Shown piece after piece: positions 1 through 9,423 of a stretch of DNA of 64,000 nucleotides. Each line of letters begins with the position of its first letter. Positions within the stretch are counted from its first letter, which is position 1. Location of the stretch: the NCBI RefSeq assembly GCF_014534685.1, contig NZ_JACVVX010000001.1:574501-638500 (forward strand). The letters are read 5' to 3'. Position numbers and translations under genes: made by a program. The notes beneath the pieces were generated by a model. It was given only the letters and a program-made list of their open reading frames with translations. It had not been told where the DNA came from and made no database searches. The DNA is from Oryzicola mucosus. Lineage in GTDB: Bacteria; Pseudomonadota; Alphaproteobacteria; Rhizobiales; Rhizobiaceae.

Positions 1-2
1 AA

Positions 3-2147
3 GGCGTTCTGGCGCGCATGGTGCTCGACGATCCCGAACTGACCGGCGTGTCGGCGGTGCTGTTCGACGAGTTCCACGAACGCTCGCTCGACGGCGACTT
101 CGGCCTCGCGCTGGCGCTCGACGTGCAGGGCGCGCTGCGGCCCGATCTCAAGCTTGTCGTCATGTCGGCAACGCTCGACGGTGCGCGTGTCTCACGGCTG
201 CTTTCGGACGCGCCGGTGATCGAAAGCGAAGGCCGAAGCTATCCCGTCGAAATCCGTTACCAGGAGCGCCGGGCGGGCGTCGCCATCGAGGACGCCATGG
301 CGGATTCCATCCGCGCCACCCTTTGCGACGAGACCGGCAGCATCCTCGCCTTCCTGCCCGGACAGCGCGAAATCGAGCGCACCGCCGAGCGGCTGGCGGG
401 ACGGATCGCAGCCGACGTCGAGGTCGTGTCTCTGTTCGGCATGATGGACGGCAAGGCGCAGGATGCCGCCATTCGGCCGCCTCCCGCCGGCCGCCGCAAG
501 GTCGTGCTCGCCACCGCCATCGCCGAGACCTCGATCACCATCGATGGTGTGCGCGTGGTCATCGATTCCGGCCTGTCGCGACAGCCGCGCTACGAACCGG
601 CGTCAGGCCTGACCCGGCTGGAAACCGTGCGCACCTCGCGCGCCGCCGCCGACCAGCGCGCAGGCCGCGCGGGGCGTACAGCGCCTGGCATTGCCATTCG
701 TCTGTGGCGCGCCGAGCAGACGGCGGCCCTGCCCGCTTTTTCGCCGCCCGAGATTCTGGAAGCCGACCTGTCGGGTTTCCTGCTCGATTGCGCCGCCTTC
801 GGCGTGTCGGATCCTGCGACACTATCCTTCCTCGACCCGCCGCCCGCGCCCGCTCTGGCCGAGGCGCGCGCCTTGCTGACGCGGCTCGACGCCATCGACG
901 GCGATGGTCGCCTGACCGAAACCGGGCAGGCAATGCGCAAGCTGGCGCTGCCGGTTCGCCTTGCCCACATGGTCGCCGAGGCTGCCCGGGAGGGCCACGC
1001 GCTGGAGGCTGCCCGGCTTGCCGTGCTTCTGACGGAACGCGGCCTTGGCGGCGACGCAGCCGACCTCGAACGCCGTTTGCAGCGCTTTTCCACCGATCGG
1101 TCGCCGCGTGCCAATGCGGCGCGCCAACTTGCGGAACGGTTGGCCCGCGCCTCAAAGACGAGGCCAGGCGGGACTGACGCACCTCCCGCAGGCGCGCTTT
1201 TGCTCCATGCCTGGCCGGACCGTGTCGCCAAAGCGCGGGGGGAACGCGGCCGCTTCGTCCTGGCAAACGGCAGCGGCGCCGCAGTCGACGCCGCCGATCC
1301 GCTCGCCGCCGAGACCTGGCTGGTCGTCGCCGACCTGCAGGGCAAGGCGCAGAGCGCGCGCATCACGGCTGCCGCGCCCGTTTCCGAAGCGGAGATCCGT
1401 GCCATTCTGGGCAGCCGCATAGAAACCCGCTCGGAGGCCAGCTTCGACGTCGAAAAGCGCTCCGTCCGTGTCCGTGAGACCGCGCGGCTGGGCGCGATCA
1501 CGCTGTCGGAACGCCTGCTCGCCGCACCCAAGGGAGCGGATGCCGACCGCGCGGTCATCAATGCGCTGCGCCGGCACGGACTGGATCTCATCGACTGGGG
1601 CAAGGACGCGGCCACCCTGCGCCAGCGCCTGTCCTGGCTGCATCGCGGCCTTGGCGCGCCATGGCCTGATATGTCCGACAAAAGCCTCGTCGAGCGTCTG
1701 GACGACTGGCTGCTGCCATTCCTGTCGGGCGAGGCCTCGCTGGCCCGCATCGGCAGTGAGGCCTTGCGTCAAGGTCTGCTGTCGCTTGTTCCGCACGATC
1801 TGCAGCGCCGCATCGAACAGCTTGCGCCGACCCATTTCAATGCGCCTTCCGGCAGCCATGTGCCGATCCGCTACGAGGGCGAATGGCCGGTGCTGGCGAT
1901 CCGTGTGCAGGAGTTGTTCGGGCTCGACACCCATCCCGCCATTGCCAATGGCAGCGTCGGGCTGACGCTGGAGCTTCTGTCGCCTGCGCATCGCCCGATC
2001 CAGACCACGCGCGACCTGCCGGGCTTCTGGCGCGGCTCCTGGGCCGATGTCCGCTCCGACATGCGCGGGCGCTATCCCCGCCATGTCTGGCCCGAAGACC
2101 CGCGCGTCGCCCAGGCCACGGCGCGGGCCAAGCCGCGCGGGACGTGA
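3..2147 (+). CDS. hrpB: ATP-dependent helicase HrpB, 5' truncated by window edge
   Basis: This is a DEAH-family RNA/DNA helicase of the HrpB type. The reading frame is open from the first bases of the window (frame starting at position 3), so the gene begins upstream and the N-terminal Walker A region is not visible. Seen here are a DEFH box (motif II), the SAT-type motif III MSATLDG, motif VI QRAGRAGRT, and then the long C-terminal extension that distinguishes HrpB from shorter DEAH helicases, ending near the typical length. The cellular role of HrpB is poorly defined in most bacteria. It stands alone, with a palindromic repeat element directly downstream. Confidence 0.93.
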   Translation, partial: GVLARMVLDDPELTGVSAVLFDEFHERSLDGDFGLALALDVQGALRPDLKLVVMSATLDGARVSRLLSDAPVIESEGRSYPVEIRYQERRAGVAIEDAMADSIRATLCDETGSILAFLPGQREIERTAERLAGRIAADVEVVSLFGMMDGKAQDAAIRPPPAGRRKVVLATAIAETSITIDGVRVVIDSGLSRQPRYEPASGLTRLETVRTSRAAADQRAGRAGRTAPGIAIRLWRAEQTAALPAFSPPEILEADLSGFLLDCAAFGVSDPATLSFLDPPPAPALAEARALLTRLDAIDGDGRLTETGQAMRKLALPVRLAHMVAEAAREGHALEAARLAVLLTERGLGGDAADLERRLQRFSTDRSPRANAARQLAERLARASKTRPGGTDAPPAGALLLHAWPDRVAKARGERGRFVLANGSGAAVDAADPLAAETWLVVADLQGKAQSARITAAAPVSEAEIRAILGSRIETRSEASFDVEKRSVRVRETARLGAITLSERLLAAPKGADADRAVINALRRHGLDLIDWGKDAATLRQRLSWLHRGLGAPWPDMSDKSLVERLDDWLLPFLSGEASLARIGSEALRQGLLSLVPHDLQRRIEQLAPTHFNAPSGSHVPIRYEGEWPVLAIRVQELFGLDTHPAIANGSVGLTLELLSPAHRPIQTTRDLPGFWRGSWADVRSDMRGRYPRHVWPEDPRVAQATARAKPRGT

Positions 2148-2193
2148 GCCGTCGTGGGATTACCCCGCGTAGATTGTGGGACGTAACTTCGGT

Positions 2194-2369
2194 GCTCTAC
2201 GTTGCCCCCCTCTGTCCTGCCGGACATCTCCCCCGCAAGGGTGGAGATTGGCAGTTTCACGCTCACCGCCTTTCCCGCAATGCCGGCGATTAGCGAAAGC
2301 CGGTGCGACAGGTAATCTCCCCACCTGTGGGGGAGATGTCCGGCAGGACAGAGGGGGGCGCCGTAGAGT
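2194..2369. repeat. Palindromic MITE-like element, 176 bp
   Basis: Two arms of about 56 bp (2194-2249 and 2314-2369) are near-perfect reverse complements, including an uninterrupted match of about 30 bp rich in C/G runs. A spacer of about 64 bp separates them. The element fills most of the gap between hrpB and actS and has no coding content. Transcribed either way it would form a long hairpin, so it may also stop hrpB transcription. It resembles the non-autonomous palindromic repeats of Rhizobiales. Its arms differ from those of the elements at 13149-13306 and 17795-17944. Confidence 0.8.
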
Positions 2370-2444
2370 GTCGACCAAACTGGACAGCCGGTGTGGGAAC
2401 CTAAAACCCTTCCCTCCTCCTCCCATCCGTCGCATAAAGCGGCC

Positions 2445-3767
2445 ATGATCAAGGTCTCCCACACTCCCGATCTGCAACTGTCCACCCGGCTTAGGCTCAA
2501 CACGCTGATCCGGCTGCGCTGGCTGGCGGTGTTCGGCCAAAGTGCCGCCGTTCTCGTCGTCGCCTATGGGCTGGAATTTCCGCTCCAGGTCAGCATGTGT
2601 TTCGCGCTGATCGCCTGTTCGGCATGGCTCAATCTCTATCTGACGTTCCGCTTTCCTGCGACGCACCGGCTCGACCCCTACGCGGCATTGTCCATTCTCA
2701 GCTTCGACAGTCTGCAACTGTCCGGCCTGCTGTTCATGACCGGCGGGCTGACCAATCCGTTCGCTCTCCTGCTCACCGTGCCGGTGGTCATATCGGCGAC
2801 CTCGCTGCCGCTCAGGCTGACGGCGGTGCTCGGCCTCGTCGTCATGACGGCGGCGACGCTGCTCACCTTCTATCACCTGCCTTTGCCCTGGTATCCCGGC
2901 GTGACGCTGATCATGCCTTACATCTATGTCGGCGGCGTCTGGGTCGCGGTGTTTTCCTCCATCGCCTTCACCGCGCTCTACGCCTTCCGCGTTGCCGACG
3001 AGGCCCGCCTGCTCGCCAATGCGCTGGCCGCGACCGAGCTGGTGTTGCAGCGCGAACAGCATCTGTCTGCGCTGGACGGATTGGCGGCGGCGGCGGCCCA
3101 CGAACTCGGCACGCCTTTGGCCACCATCACGCTGGTCTCCAAGGAAATGGAGCGGGCATTGGGCAACGACCCTCGCTATGGCGAGGACGTCAAGCTGTTG
3201 CGCTCGCAAAGCGAACGCTGCCGCGAAATCCTCAAGCGGCTGACCAGCCTGTCGTCGGAAGGCGAGGCGCATCTCGCGCGCATGCCGCTGACCTCGCTGA
3301 TTGAGGAGGTCACAGCACCGCACCGCGATTTCGGCGTGTCCATCAAGATGGAGCCGGGCGAGCGCATCGGCACCGAACCGGTGTCGCGCCGCAATCCGGG
3401 CGTGATCTACGGCCTGGGCAATCTTGTGGAAAACGCCGTCGATTTCGCCCGCTCCAAAGTGCGCGTCGGCTGGAGCTGGAACAACGAGACCGTCTCGTTC
3501 CGCCTGGCCGACGACGGCCCCGGCTTCCCGCACGAAATCATCGACCGCATCGGAGAACCCTATATGTCGACGCGGCAGGGCGGAGAGTCCGGCGGCGGGC
3601 TTGGGCTCGGCCTGTTCATCGCCAAGACGCTGCTCGAACGCTCCGGCGCGGAGATCACCTTCTTCAATTCGTCCGACCCTGGCGAGGGCGCTATCATCGA
3701 GGTGACCTGGCCGCGTGCGCAGTTCCAGGCCGCCGCACCGGCCGATTCGTTCCTCGGCGCAGCCTGA
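2445..3767 (+). CDS. actS: Redox sensor histidine kinase of the RegB/PrrB/ActS family
   Basis: This membrane histidine kinase is the sensor of a global redox two-component system that in alphaproteobacteria controls respiration, carbon and nitrogen metabolism. From the ATG at 2445 it is 440 residues: about six hydrophobic segments (roughly residues 25-180), the RegB-signature quinone-site motif GGLTNPF (100-106), the H-box with phospho-acceptor His219 (HELGTPL), a conserved redox cysteine Cys259 in ERCREIL, and a C-terminal ATPase domain with ADDGPGF. The open frame reaches back to 2391, but those 18 extra residues look non-conserved. The partner regulator follows after about 83 bp. Confidence 0.93.
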   Translation: MIKVSHTPDLQLSTRLRLNTLIRLRWLAVFGQSAAVLVVAYGLEFPLQVSMCFALIACSAWLNLYLTFRFPATHRLDPYAALSILSFDSLQLSGLLFMTGGLTNPFALLLTVPVVISATSLPLRLTAVLGLVVMTAATLLTFYHLPLPWYPGVTLIMPYIYVGGVWVAVFSSIAFTALYAFRVADEARLLANALAATELVLQREQHLSALDGLAAAAAHELGTPLATITLVSKEMERALGNDPRYGEDVKLLRSQSERCREILKRLTSLSSEGEAHLARMPLTSLIEEVTAPHRDFGVSIKMEPGERIGTEPVSRRNPGVIYGLGNLVENAVDFARSKVRVGWSWNNETVSFRLADDGPGFPHEIIDRIGEPYMSTRQGGESGGGLGLGLFIAKTLLERSGAEITFFNSSDPGEGAIIEVTWPRAQFQAAAPADSFLGAA

Positions 3768-3850
3768 CCTAGGGTTGGACATTGGCGTCAAGCGGCTATA
3801 TCTGCATAGAAACACAAGAAAAGTTTCAGGCGGATAGGGATGAAGCAAGG

Positions 3851-4414
3851 ATGACCACACAGGACCAGGCCAACGGCGAGATTCCGGGCGACGACCATTC
3901 GTTGCTCATAGTCGACGACGACAAGCCGTTCCTGACCCGTCTGGCGCGCGCCATGGAAAGCCGTGGGTTTCAGGTCGAGACCGCCGAAAGCGTCGAGGAA
4001 GCGGTCGCCAAGGCCAAGGCCAATCCGCCCGCCTATGCGGTGGTCGACATGCGACTGGGCGATGGCAATGGCCTCGATGTGGTCGCCGCGATCCGCGACA
4101 AGCGCGAGGATGCCCGCACGGTGATCCTGACCGGCTATGGCAACATCGCCACCGCCGTTACCGCCGTGAAGCTGGGCGCCGTCGATTATCTGTCCAAGCC
4201 GGCCGATGCCGACGACGTCTTCGCCGCGCTGACCAGCCGGTCCAGCGAACGCGCCGCGCCGCCGGAAAACCCGATGTCGGCCGACCGGGTACGCTGGGAG
4301 CATATCCAGCGCGTCTATGAAATGTGCGACCGCAACGTGTCGGAAACCGCGCGCCGGCTCAACATGCACCGGCGCACCCTGCAGCGGATATTGGCCAAGC
4401 GCGCGCCGCGCTGA
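3851..4414 (+). CDS. actR: Redox response regulator of the RegA/PrrA/ActR family
   Basis: This is a 187-residue response regulator with an N-terminal receiver (acidic DDD near 22-24, phospho-acceptor Asp66 in VVDMRLGDGNGLD, Lys116 in LSKPAD), a short linker, and a Fis-type helix-turn-helix at the C terminus (about 160-185, NVSETARRLNMHRRTLQRIL). This layout without an AAA+ domain is diagnostic of RegA/ActR. The ATG at 3851 was preferred over the upstream ATG at 3782 because homologues begin shortly before the receiver domain. It receives phosphate from the kinase encoded immediately upstream and binds DNA to tune energy-generating and energy-consuming pathways. Confidence 0.93.
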   Translation: MTTQDQANGEIPGDDHSLLIVDDDKPFLTRLARAMESRGFQVETAESVEEAVAKAKANPPAYAVVDMRLGDGNGLDVVAAIRDKREDARTVILTGYGNIATAVTAVKLGAVDYLSKPADADDVFAALTSRSSERAAPPENPMSADRVRWEHIQRVYEMCDRNVSETARRLNMHRRTLQRILAKRAPR

Positions 4415-4437
4415 GCCGGCAGAATCTGGAAGAGACC

Positions 4438-5121
4438 ATGGGACTTTCGATTTCCGTAGGCGTCGTCGCCGACCTGCGCCACCACGACCAGGACGTGGTC
4501 GACGGCATTCTCGCGCAGTTCGACGCCGTCAACTCCGCTTTGGTCTCCAAAGGCCTTCCGCAGCACAACGATCCGCTCGACTGCGAAGTCTGGTCGGTGG
4601 AAGGCAACGGCTATTCCGGGCTGCATGCGGTGCGCGAAATCGCCGGGCTGATCTGGAAAGGGCTTCCGATCCCGCGCGACGTGGTGCTGACCGGCGGCGA
4701 CACGCCGAACGCCGACGATCTGTTCGCCGCGCTGATGCCATCCGTGACCGGGATCGAGGCGGGTTCGATACCGCCCTTTGCCCATCTGATCGCCCATTCC
4801 GATGCCGAAGGCCTCTATGTGCCGGTTGAGTTTCCCGTGCCGATCATTCCCGATTTCCTCGATGAGCGCACAAACCACCTCTGGCCGCTCGGTTCGGTGC
4901 AGCGGCTTCAGGCCGAACTCCAGACTATCGCCGATGCGCTGGAGATTCCCGACGATCTCGACGTGAACTCCGATCTGGTTTTCGACCGATTCGACGAGGG
5001 CATCGAAAACACCGAGGGCGCCTTGTGGGAGGCGCAGCCGATCGCCACCTATTCGCTGTTGCTGCTGCGCGAGGCCTGCCAGCGGTCGCTTGCCACAGGC
5101 GCCGCTATCTATTTTCACTAG
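4438..5121 (+). CDS. Conserved hypothetical protein, 227 residues
   Basis: I do not recognise the family. From the ATG at 4438, preceded by a purine-rich GGAAGAGA, the protein is 227 residues, soluble and acidic, with no signal peptide or membrane segment. It starts with a hydrophobic strand-like stretch (GLSISVGVVADL), is rich in Asp and Pro in the middle, and ends in a helix (YSLLLLREACQRSL). It begins 23 bp after actR and may be co-transcribed with it, but nothing in the sequence ties it to redox control. Codon use matches its neighbours, so I consider it a genuine gene. Confidence 0.75.
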   Translation: MGLSISVGVVADLRHHDQDVVDGILAQFDAVNSALVSKGLPQHNDPLDCEVWSVEGNGYSGLHAVREIAGLIWKGLPIPRDVVLTGGDTPNADDLFAALMPSVTGIEAGSIPPFAHLIAHSDAEGLYVPVEFPVPIIPDFLDERTNHLWPLGSVQRLQAELQTIADALEIPDDLDVNSDLVFDRFDEGIENTEGALWEAQPIATYSLLLLREACQRSLATGAAIYFH

Positions 5122-5220
5122 GAGCGGCTGCGCCATCGCGCCGTTCCCGCAGCGCCATTACCATTCGACAGCCGCAAAAAGCGCTGCTAGAAGCCCCGCT
5201 GTCACAAGGATCATCTCGCA

Positions 5221-6813
5221 ATGGCTGAGCCTATCCAGCAGGAGGTCGCGCGCCGCCGCACCTTCGCCATCATCGCCCACCCCGACGCCGGCAAGACAAC
5301 GCTGACCGAAAAGCTGCTTTTGTTCGGCGGCGCGATCCAGCTCGCCGGCGAGGTCAAGGCCAAGAAGGACAAGATCCAGACCCGCTCGGACTGGATGAAG
5401 ATCGAGCGCGAGCGCGGCATCTCCGTCGTCACCTCGGTGATGACCTTCGAATATGGCGACAACGTCTTCAACCTGCTCGACACGCCAGGCCACGAGGATT
5501 TCGCAGACGACACCTACCGCACGCTGTCGGCGGTCGACAGCGCCGTAATGGTCATCGACGCCGCAAAGGGCATCGAGCCGCGCACGCTGAAGCTGTTCGA
5601 GGTCTGCCGTCTGCGCGACATCCCGATCATCACCTTCGTCAACAAGATGGACCGCGAGGCGCGCAACCCCTTCGACATCCTCGACGAGATCGAGCAGAAG
5701 CTGGCGCTCGACACCGCGCCCGTCACCTGGCCCATCGGCCAGGGCAAGAGCTTTTCGGGCACTTATCACCTCGCCCAGAACGCGGTGCGCAAGGGCGACG
5801 ACGAAAAGGAGCGCACGCCGGTCAACGGCCCGGATTCCAACCGCGTCGCCGGCCTGTTGCCCGAGAACGAGCGCGAGACCTTCATCGAGGAGCTTGAGCT
5901 TGCCCGCGAGGCCTGCCGCCCCTTCGACCTGGAAGCCTTCCGCGAAGGCCATCTGACGCCGGTCTATTTCGGCTCGGCATTGCGCAATTATGGTGTGCGC
6001 GACCTGATCGAGGCGCTTGGCGCCTTCGGTCCGCCGCCGCGCGCGCAGGAAGCCGACACCCGCAAGGTAGAGGCGACGGAGGACAAGATGACCTCCTTCG
6101 TCTTCAAGATCCAGGCCAATATGGACCCCAACCACCGCGACCGCATCGCCTTCGTCCGCGTCTGCTCCGGCACTCTGCAGCGCGGCATGAAGGCAAAGCT
6201 GGTGCGCACCGGAAAGCCGATGAGCCTTTCGGCGCCGCAGTTCTTCTTTGCCCGCTCGCGCATCACCGCCGACGAGGCCTTTGCCGGCGACGTGGTCGGC
6301 ATCCCCAACCACGGCACGCTGCGCATCGGCGACACGCTGACCGAGGGCGAGGACATCCTGTTCCGCGGCGTGCCCAACTTCGCGCCCGAAATCCTGCGCC
6401 GTGTGCGCCTGGGCGATGCGATGAAGGCCAAGAAGCTCAAGGAAGCCCTGCAACAGATGGCCGAAGAGGGCGTGGTGCAGCTCTTCCAGCCGGAAGACGG
6501 TTCGCCGGCCATCGTCGGCGTCGTCGGCGCTCTGCAGATCGACGTGCTCAAGGAGCGGCTGAACATCGAATATTCGCTGCCGGTGGATTTCGAAATCTCG
6601 CGCTTTTCGATCTGCCGCTGGATCGACGCCGACGACAAGGCCGATCTTCACCGTTTCGTGGAGAGCCATCGCGGCGACATCGCCCGCGATCTCGACGACG
6701 ATCCGGTTTTCCTCGCCCAGCACGCCTTCTCGCTCAACTACGAGGCCGAGCGCTGGAAGATGATCCGCTTCGCCGACATCAAGGACTACCAGATCCGCGA
6801 CAAGGCGGCCTGA
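5221..6813 (+). CDS. prfC: Peptide chain release factor 3
   Basis: RF3 is a translational GTPase that recycles RF1/RF2 from the terminated ribosome. The 530-residue protein has the usual family length. Visible G motifs are the P-loop AHPDAGKTT (19-27), switch II DTPGHEDF (87-94) and NKMD (141-144), followed by the beta-barrel domain and the RF3 C-terminal domain. The start at 5221 lies about seven bases after a weak AAGGATC Shine-Dalgarno-like sequence. Neighbours on either side are unrelated, so it is probably monocistronic. Confidence 0.96.
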   Translation: MAEPIQQEVARRRTFAIIAHPDAGKTTLTEKLLLFGGAIQLAGEVKAKKDKIQTRSDWMKIERERGISVVTSVMTFEYGDNVFNLLDTPGHEDFADDTYRTLSAVDSAVMVIDAAKGIEPRTLKLFEVCRLRDIPIITFVNKMDREARNPFDILDEIEQKLALDTAPVTWPIGQGKSFSGTYHLAQNAVRKGDDEKERTPVNGPDSNRVAGLLPENERETFIEELELAREACRPFDLEAFREGHLTPVYFGSALRNYGVRDLIEALGAFGPPPRAQEADTRKVEATEDKMTSFVFKIQANMDPNHRDRIAFVRVCSGTLQRGMKAKLVRTGKPMSLSAPQFFFARSRITADEAFAGDVVGIPNHGTLRIGDTLTEGEDILFRGVPNFAPEILRRVRLGDAMKAKKLKEALQQMAEEGVVQLFQPEDGSPAIVGVVGALQIDVLKERLNIEYSLPVDFEISRFSICRWIDADDKADLHRFVESHRGDIARDLDDDPVFLAQHAFSLNYEAERWKMIRFADIKDYQIRDKAA

Positions 6814-6940
6814 CCGGCGCAAGCCCTCCCAATGTCCGAAGTGACTTCACCGGCTGTCGGTGTTATCACGCCGCCCGGCTGGGCTTCGTCAATCCGTCAC
6901 GGGAATCGGATATGTGCGGGCCCGTCCGGGGAGAAACGTC

Positions 6941-7648
6941 ATGCGTTATGCGATCTACTATACGCCTGCAGCAGATGAGCTGCTCGCGCGCGCTGCTGTC
7001 GCCTGGCTCGGTCGCGATGCGTTTGGCGGCCCGACCGCACCCGCTCAGCCTGTTGCGTCGCTGAGTGCGGCGGAGGTCGCTTTCCACACCGCGTCGGCCC
7101 GCCGCTACGGGTTTCATGCCACGCTGAAGGCGCCGTTCCGCCTGTCGTCCGGCGAAAGCGAAGTCTCGTTGCGCCATGCCGTCGATCTGTTTGCCGCTTC
7201 CACCGCCCCGGTCGTGATCCCGCGCCTGAAAATTGCCCAGCTCGACGGCTTCCTGGCGCTGGTTCCCGACGACAAGCTGCCTGAGCTCTATCAATTCGCC
7301 AGCGAAGTCGTTTCGACCTTCGACCGGTTCCGCGCACCGCTGACCGAAAAGGACATCGAGCGCCGCAATCCCGACCTGCTGACGCCGATGCAGTTCCGCT
7401 ATCTGCATCGTTGGGGCTACCCCTATGTCTTCGATGCCTTCCGCTTCCACATGACGCTTTCGGGCCGTGTCGGCGACGACGACGCTCGTCGTATCGAGAC
7501 GGCAATCGGCGCGCTCTTCGGCGAGGCGCTGTCGCGTCCGATCGTGATCGACGCGCTGACGATTTTCGTCGAGCCGGAACCCGGCGCCCCGTTCGTCGTT
7601 CTCTCCCGTCATCCGCTGGGTGCGGAGGCGGTCAGGAAATTTGCATGA
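6941..7648 (+). CDS. DUF1045 phosphonate-metabolism protein (2H phosphoesterase-like)
   Basis: This 235-residue protein belongs to DUF1045, a group regularly encoded next to phn genes and related to the two-histidine (2H) phosphoesterase/2'-5' RNA ligase fold. Two His-containing segments are visible: YGFHATLKAPF around residue 60 and FRFHMTLSGRV around residue 170, matching the HxT pairs that form the 2H active site. The start at 6941 (MRYAIYYTP) is chosen over the ATG at 6860 because the extra N-terminal stretch is low-complexity. Its stop overlaps the phnM start (ATGA), so the two are translationally coupled. Its exact substrate is unknown. Confidence 0.88.
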   Translation: MRYAIYYTPAADELLARAAVAWLGRDAFGGPTAPAQPVASLSAAEVAFHTASARRYGFHATLKAPFRLSSGESEVSLRHAVDLFAASTAPVVIPRLKIAQLDGFLALVPDDKLPELYQFASEVVSTFDRFRAPLTEKDIERRNPDLLTPMQFRYLHRWGYPYVFDAFRFHMTLSGRVGDDDARRIETAIGALFGEALSRPIVIDALTIFVEPEPGAPFVVLSRHPLGAEAVRKFA

Positions 7649-8784
7649 CGCATGAAACTGTTCTCGCCAATGCACGCGTGGTGCTGGCCGATGAGGTGAT
7701 CGAAGGCAGCGTCTTGGTGCGGGACGGTCTGATCGCCGACATCGACACCGGACCGAGTCGACTGGGGGAGGATATGGAAGGCGACTTCCTCATTCCCGGC
7801 CTCGTGGAACTGCACACAGATCATCTCGAAGGCCATTTCGCCCCCCGCCCCAGTGTGCGCTGGAACCCCATCGCAGCCGTGCTTGCACATGATGCGCAAT
7901 TGGCGACGGCGGGTGTCACAACCGTGTTCGACACGCTGCGCGCCGGCCTCGACGACGATGCGCCCATCAGCCTGCCCGACATGCTGCGGCTGGGCGAAGC
8001 GATCGAGGACAGCGTACGCCACGATCGGTTGCGCGCCGAGCATTTCATCCATCTGCGCTGCGAGGTCTCCGTGCCAAGCTGCCTCGCCGATTTTGCAGCC
8101 TTCGAGGTGCTGCAGCGCGTCCGCATGGCATCGCTGATGGACCATGCGCCAGGTCAGCGCCAGTTCACCCGGCTCGAAACCTACGCGCTGTACTACAAGG
8201 AAAAGACCAAGCTCGACGATGTCGAGTTCCTCGCCTATTGCGAGCGCCGCATCGCCCAGTCCACGCTGAATTCGCCAGGCAACCGCGCAGCCATCGCGTC
8301 CGCCTGCCAGGAGCGCGGCATCGTGCTCGCCAGCCATGACGACGCCACGCTCGCGCATGTCGAGGAGGCGCTGTCGCAAGGCATCCGTGTCGCGGAATTT
8401 CCGACCACGCTGGAAGCCGCCCGCGCCTCGCATGAGTCCGGGCTTGGCGTGCTGATGGGCGCGCCCAACGTCATGCGCGGCGGCTCGCATGCCGGCAACG
8501 TGTCGGCCCGCGACCTCGCCGAGCATGGGCTGCTCGACATCCTGTCGTCCGACTACATCCCCTTCAGCCTGATCCAGTCCGCCTTCTTCCTGGGCGAAGT
8601 GGTCGACGCCGTCACACTTCCCGATGCGATCCGCATGGTGACCGCCACGCCGGCGCACGCCGCCGGGCTCGATGACCGCGGTTCGATAGCGCCCGGCCTG
8701 CGCGCCGATCTCGTCCGCGTCCGGCTGGACGAGCACGTGCCCGTCGTCCGCTCCGTCTGGCGGCAGGGAAAGCGCGTCGCATGA
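7645..8784 (+). CDS. phnM: Alpha-D-ribose 1-methylphosphonate 5-triphosphate diphosphatase
   Basis: PhnM removes pyrophosphate from ribose methylphosphonate triphosphate in the C-P lyase pathway of phosphonate use. The 379-residue protein is an amidohydrolase-fold enzyme: the first metal-binding motif ELHTDHLEGHF lies near residue 54, further His residues and a late Asp (HDDATLAH; SSDYIP) complete the site, and the C terminus has the usual GSIAPGLRADLV segment. The start at 7645 overlaps the stop of the DUF1045 gene, and its own stop overlaps phnN. The rest of the C-P lyase genes are not in this window. Confidence 0.93.
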   Translation: MTHETVLANARVVLADEVIEGSVLVRDGLIADIDTGPSRLGEDMEGDFLIPGLVELHTDHLEGHFAPRPSVRWNPIAAVLAHDAQLATAGVTTVFDTLRAGLDDDAPISLPDMLRLGEAIEDSVRHDRLRAEHFIHLRCEVSVPSCLADFAAFEVLQRVRMASLMDHAPGQRQFTRLETYALYYKEKTKLDDVEFLAYCERRIAQSTLNSPGNRAAIASACQERGIVLASHDDATLAHVEEALSQGIRVAEFPTTLEAARASHESGLGVLMGAPNVMRGGSHAGNVSARDLAEHGLLDILSSDYIPFSLIQSAFFLGEVVDAVTLPDAIRMVTATPAHAAGLDDRGSIAPGLRADLVRVRLDEHVPVVRSVWRQGKRVA

Positions 8785-9419
8785 ACGGGACGGCCGCAAC
8801 CGATCCATCGCCAAGCCGGGTGAGCCAGCCCATTGGAAATGGTGTGTTCGTCGCCGTCGTCGGCCCAAGCGGCGCGGGCAAGGACACCGTGATAGAACAC
8901 GCGCGCGGCCATCTTGCCGACAGCTGCATCATCGAATTCGCCCGACGCGTCATCACCCGGCCATGCGACGGCCAAAGCGAACAGCATGACTCGATGACGG
9001 AAGACGAGTTCGAGACGGCGGAAAAGCAAGGCGCTTTCGCGCTTGCCTGGAAAGCGCATGGGTTGCGCTACGGCATTCCCGCATCCGCCGATGCGGCCAT
9101 TCGCGACGGGCGCGTGGTCATCGCCAACGCCTCGCGCAACGAGATTGCACGCATGCGCCGCCGCTACGCCACGCTGATCGTAGCCGAGATCACCGCCGAG
9201 CCGGAAGTGCTGGCGGAACGTCTTGCCGCGCGCGGCAGGGAATCCCGTGCCGAAGTTCTTGCACGGCTGGCGCGCAGCAAGCCGGGCGATCTCGGGCCGT
9301 CCGTGTTCCGCATCGACAATTCCGGCACGCCTGATGCCGCCGGCGACGCCTTCCTGCGCCTCGTGCTGCAGGCGGCGGAACATGCCAGCCGGCCAGTTGC
9401 TCGAAAAAAAAGTAAGTGA
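8781..9419 (+). CDS. phnN: Ribose 1,5-bisphosphate phosphokinase
   Basis: PhnN converts ribose 1,5-bisphosphate, the product of C-P lyase catabolism, into PRPP using ATP. The 212-residue protein has a guanylate-kinase-like fold with the P-loop VVGPSGAGKDT near residue 30 and the RxxITRP-type segment (FARRVITRP) that binds phosphate. The first 20 or so residues look variable, so the true start could be slightly internal. It overlaps phnM by four bases and ends the three-gene unit. The next gene, on the opposite strand, ends four bases away. Confidence 0.92.
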   Translation: MNGTAATDPSPSRVSQPIGNGVFVAVVGPSGAGKDTVIEHARGHLADSCIIEFARRVITRPCDGQSEQHDSMTEDEFETAEKQGAFALAWKAHGLRYGIPASADAAIRDGRVVIANASRNEIARMRRRYATLIVAEITAEPEVLAERLAARGRESRAEVLARLARSKPGDLGPSVFRIDNSGTPDAAGDAFLRLVLQAAEHASRPVARKKSK

Positions 9420-9423
9420 CCAC

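Noticed and set aside
5158-6822. Long minus-strand frame opposite prfC, and similar long frames opposite other genes (2160-3860, 20056-21594, 24611-26296, 27331-28893)
   Set aside because: All are antisense shadows with composition typical of the complementary frame and no domain signatures.
6830-6940. Pho box upstream of the phosphonate genes
   Set aside because: CTGTCGGTGTTATCAC resembles only one half of the PhoB site; the second half-site is not convincing.
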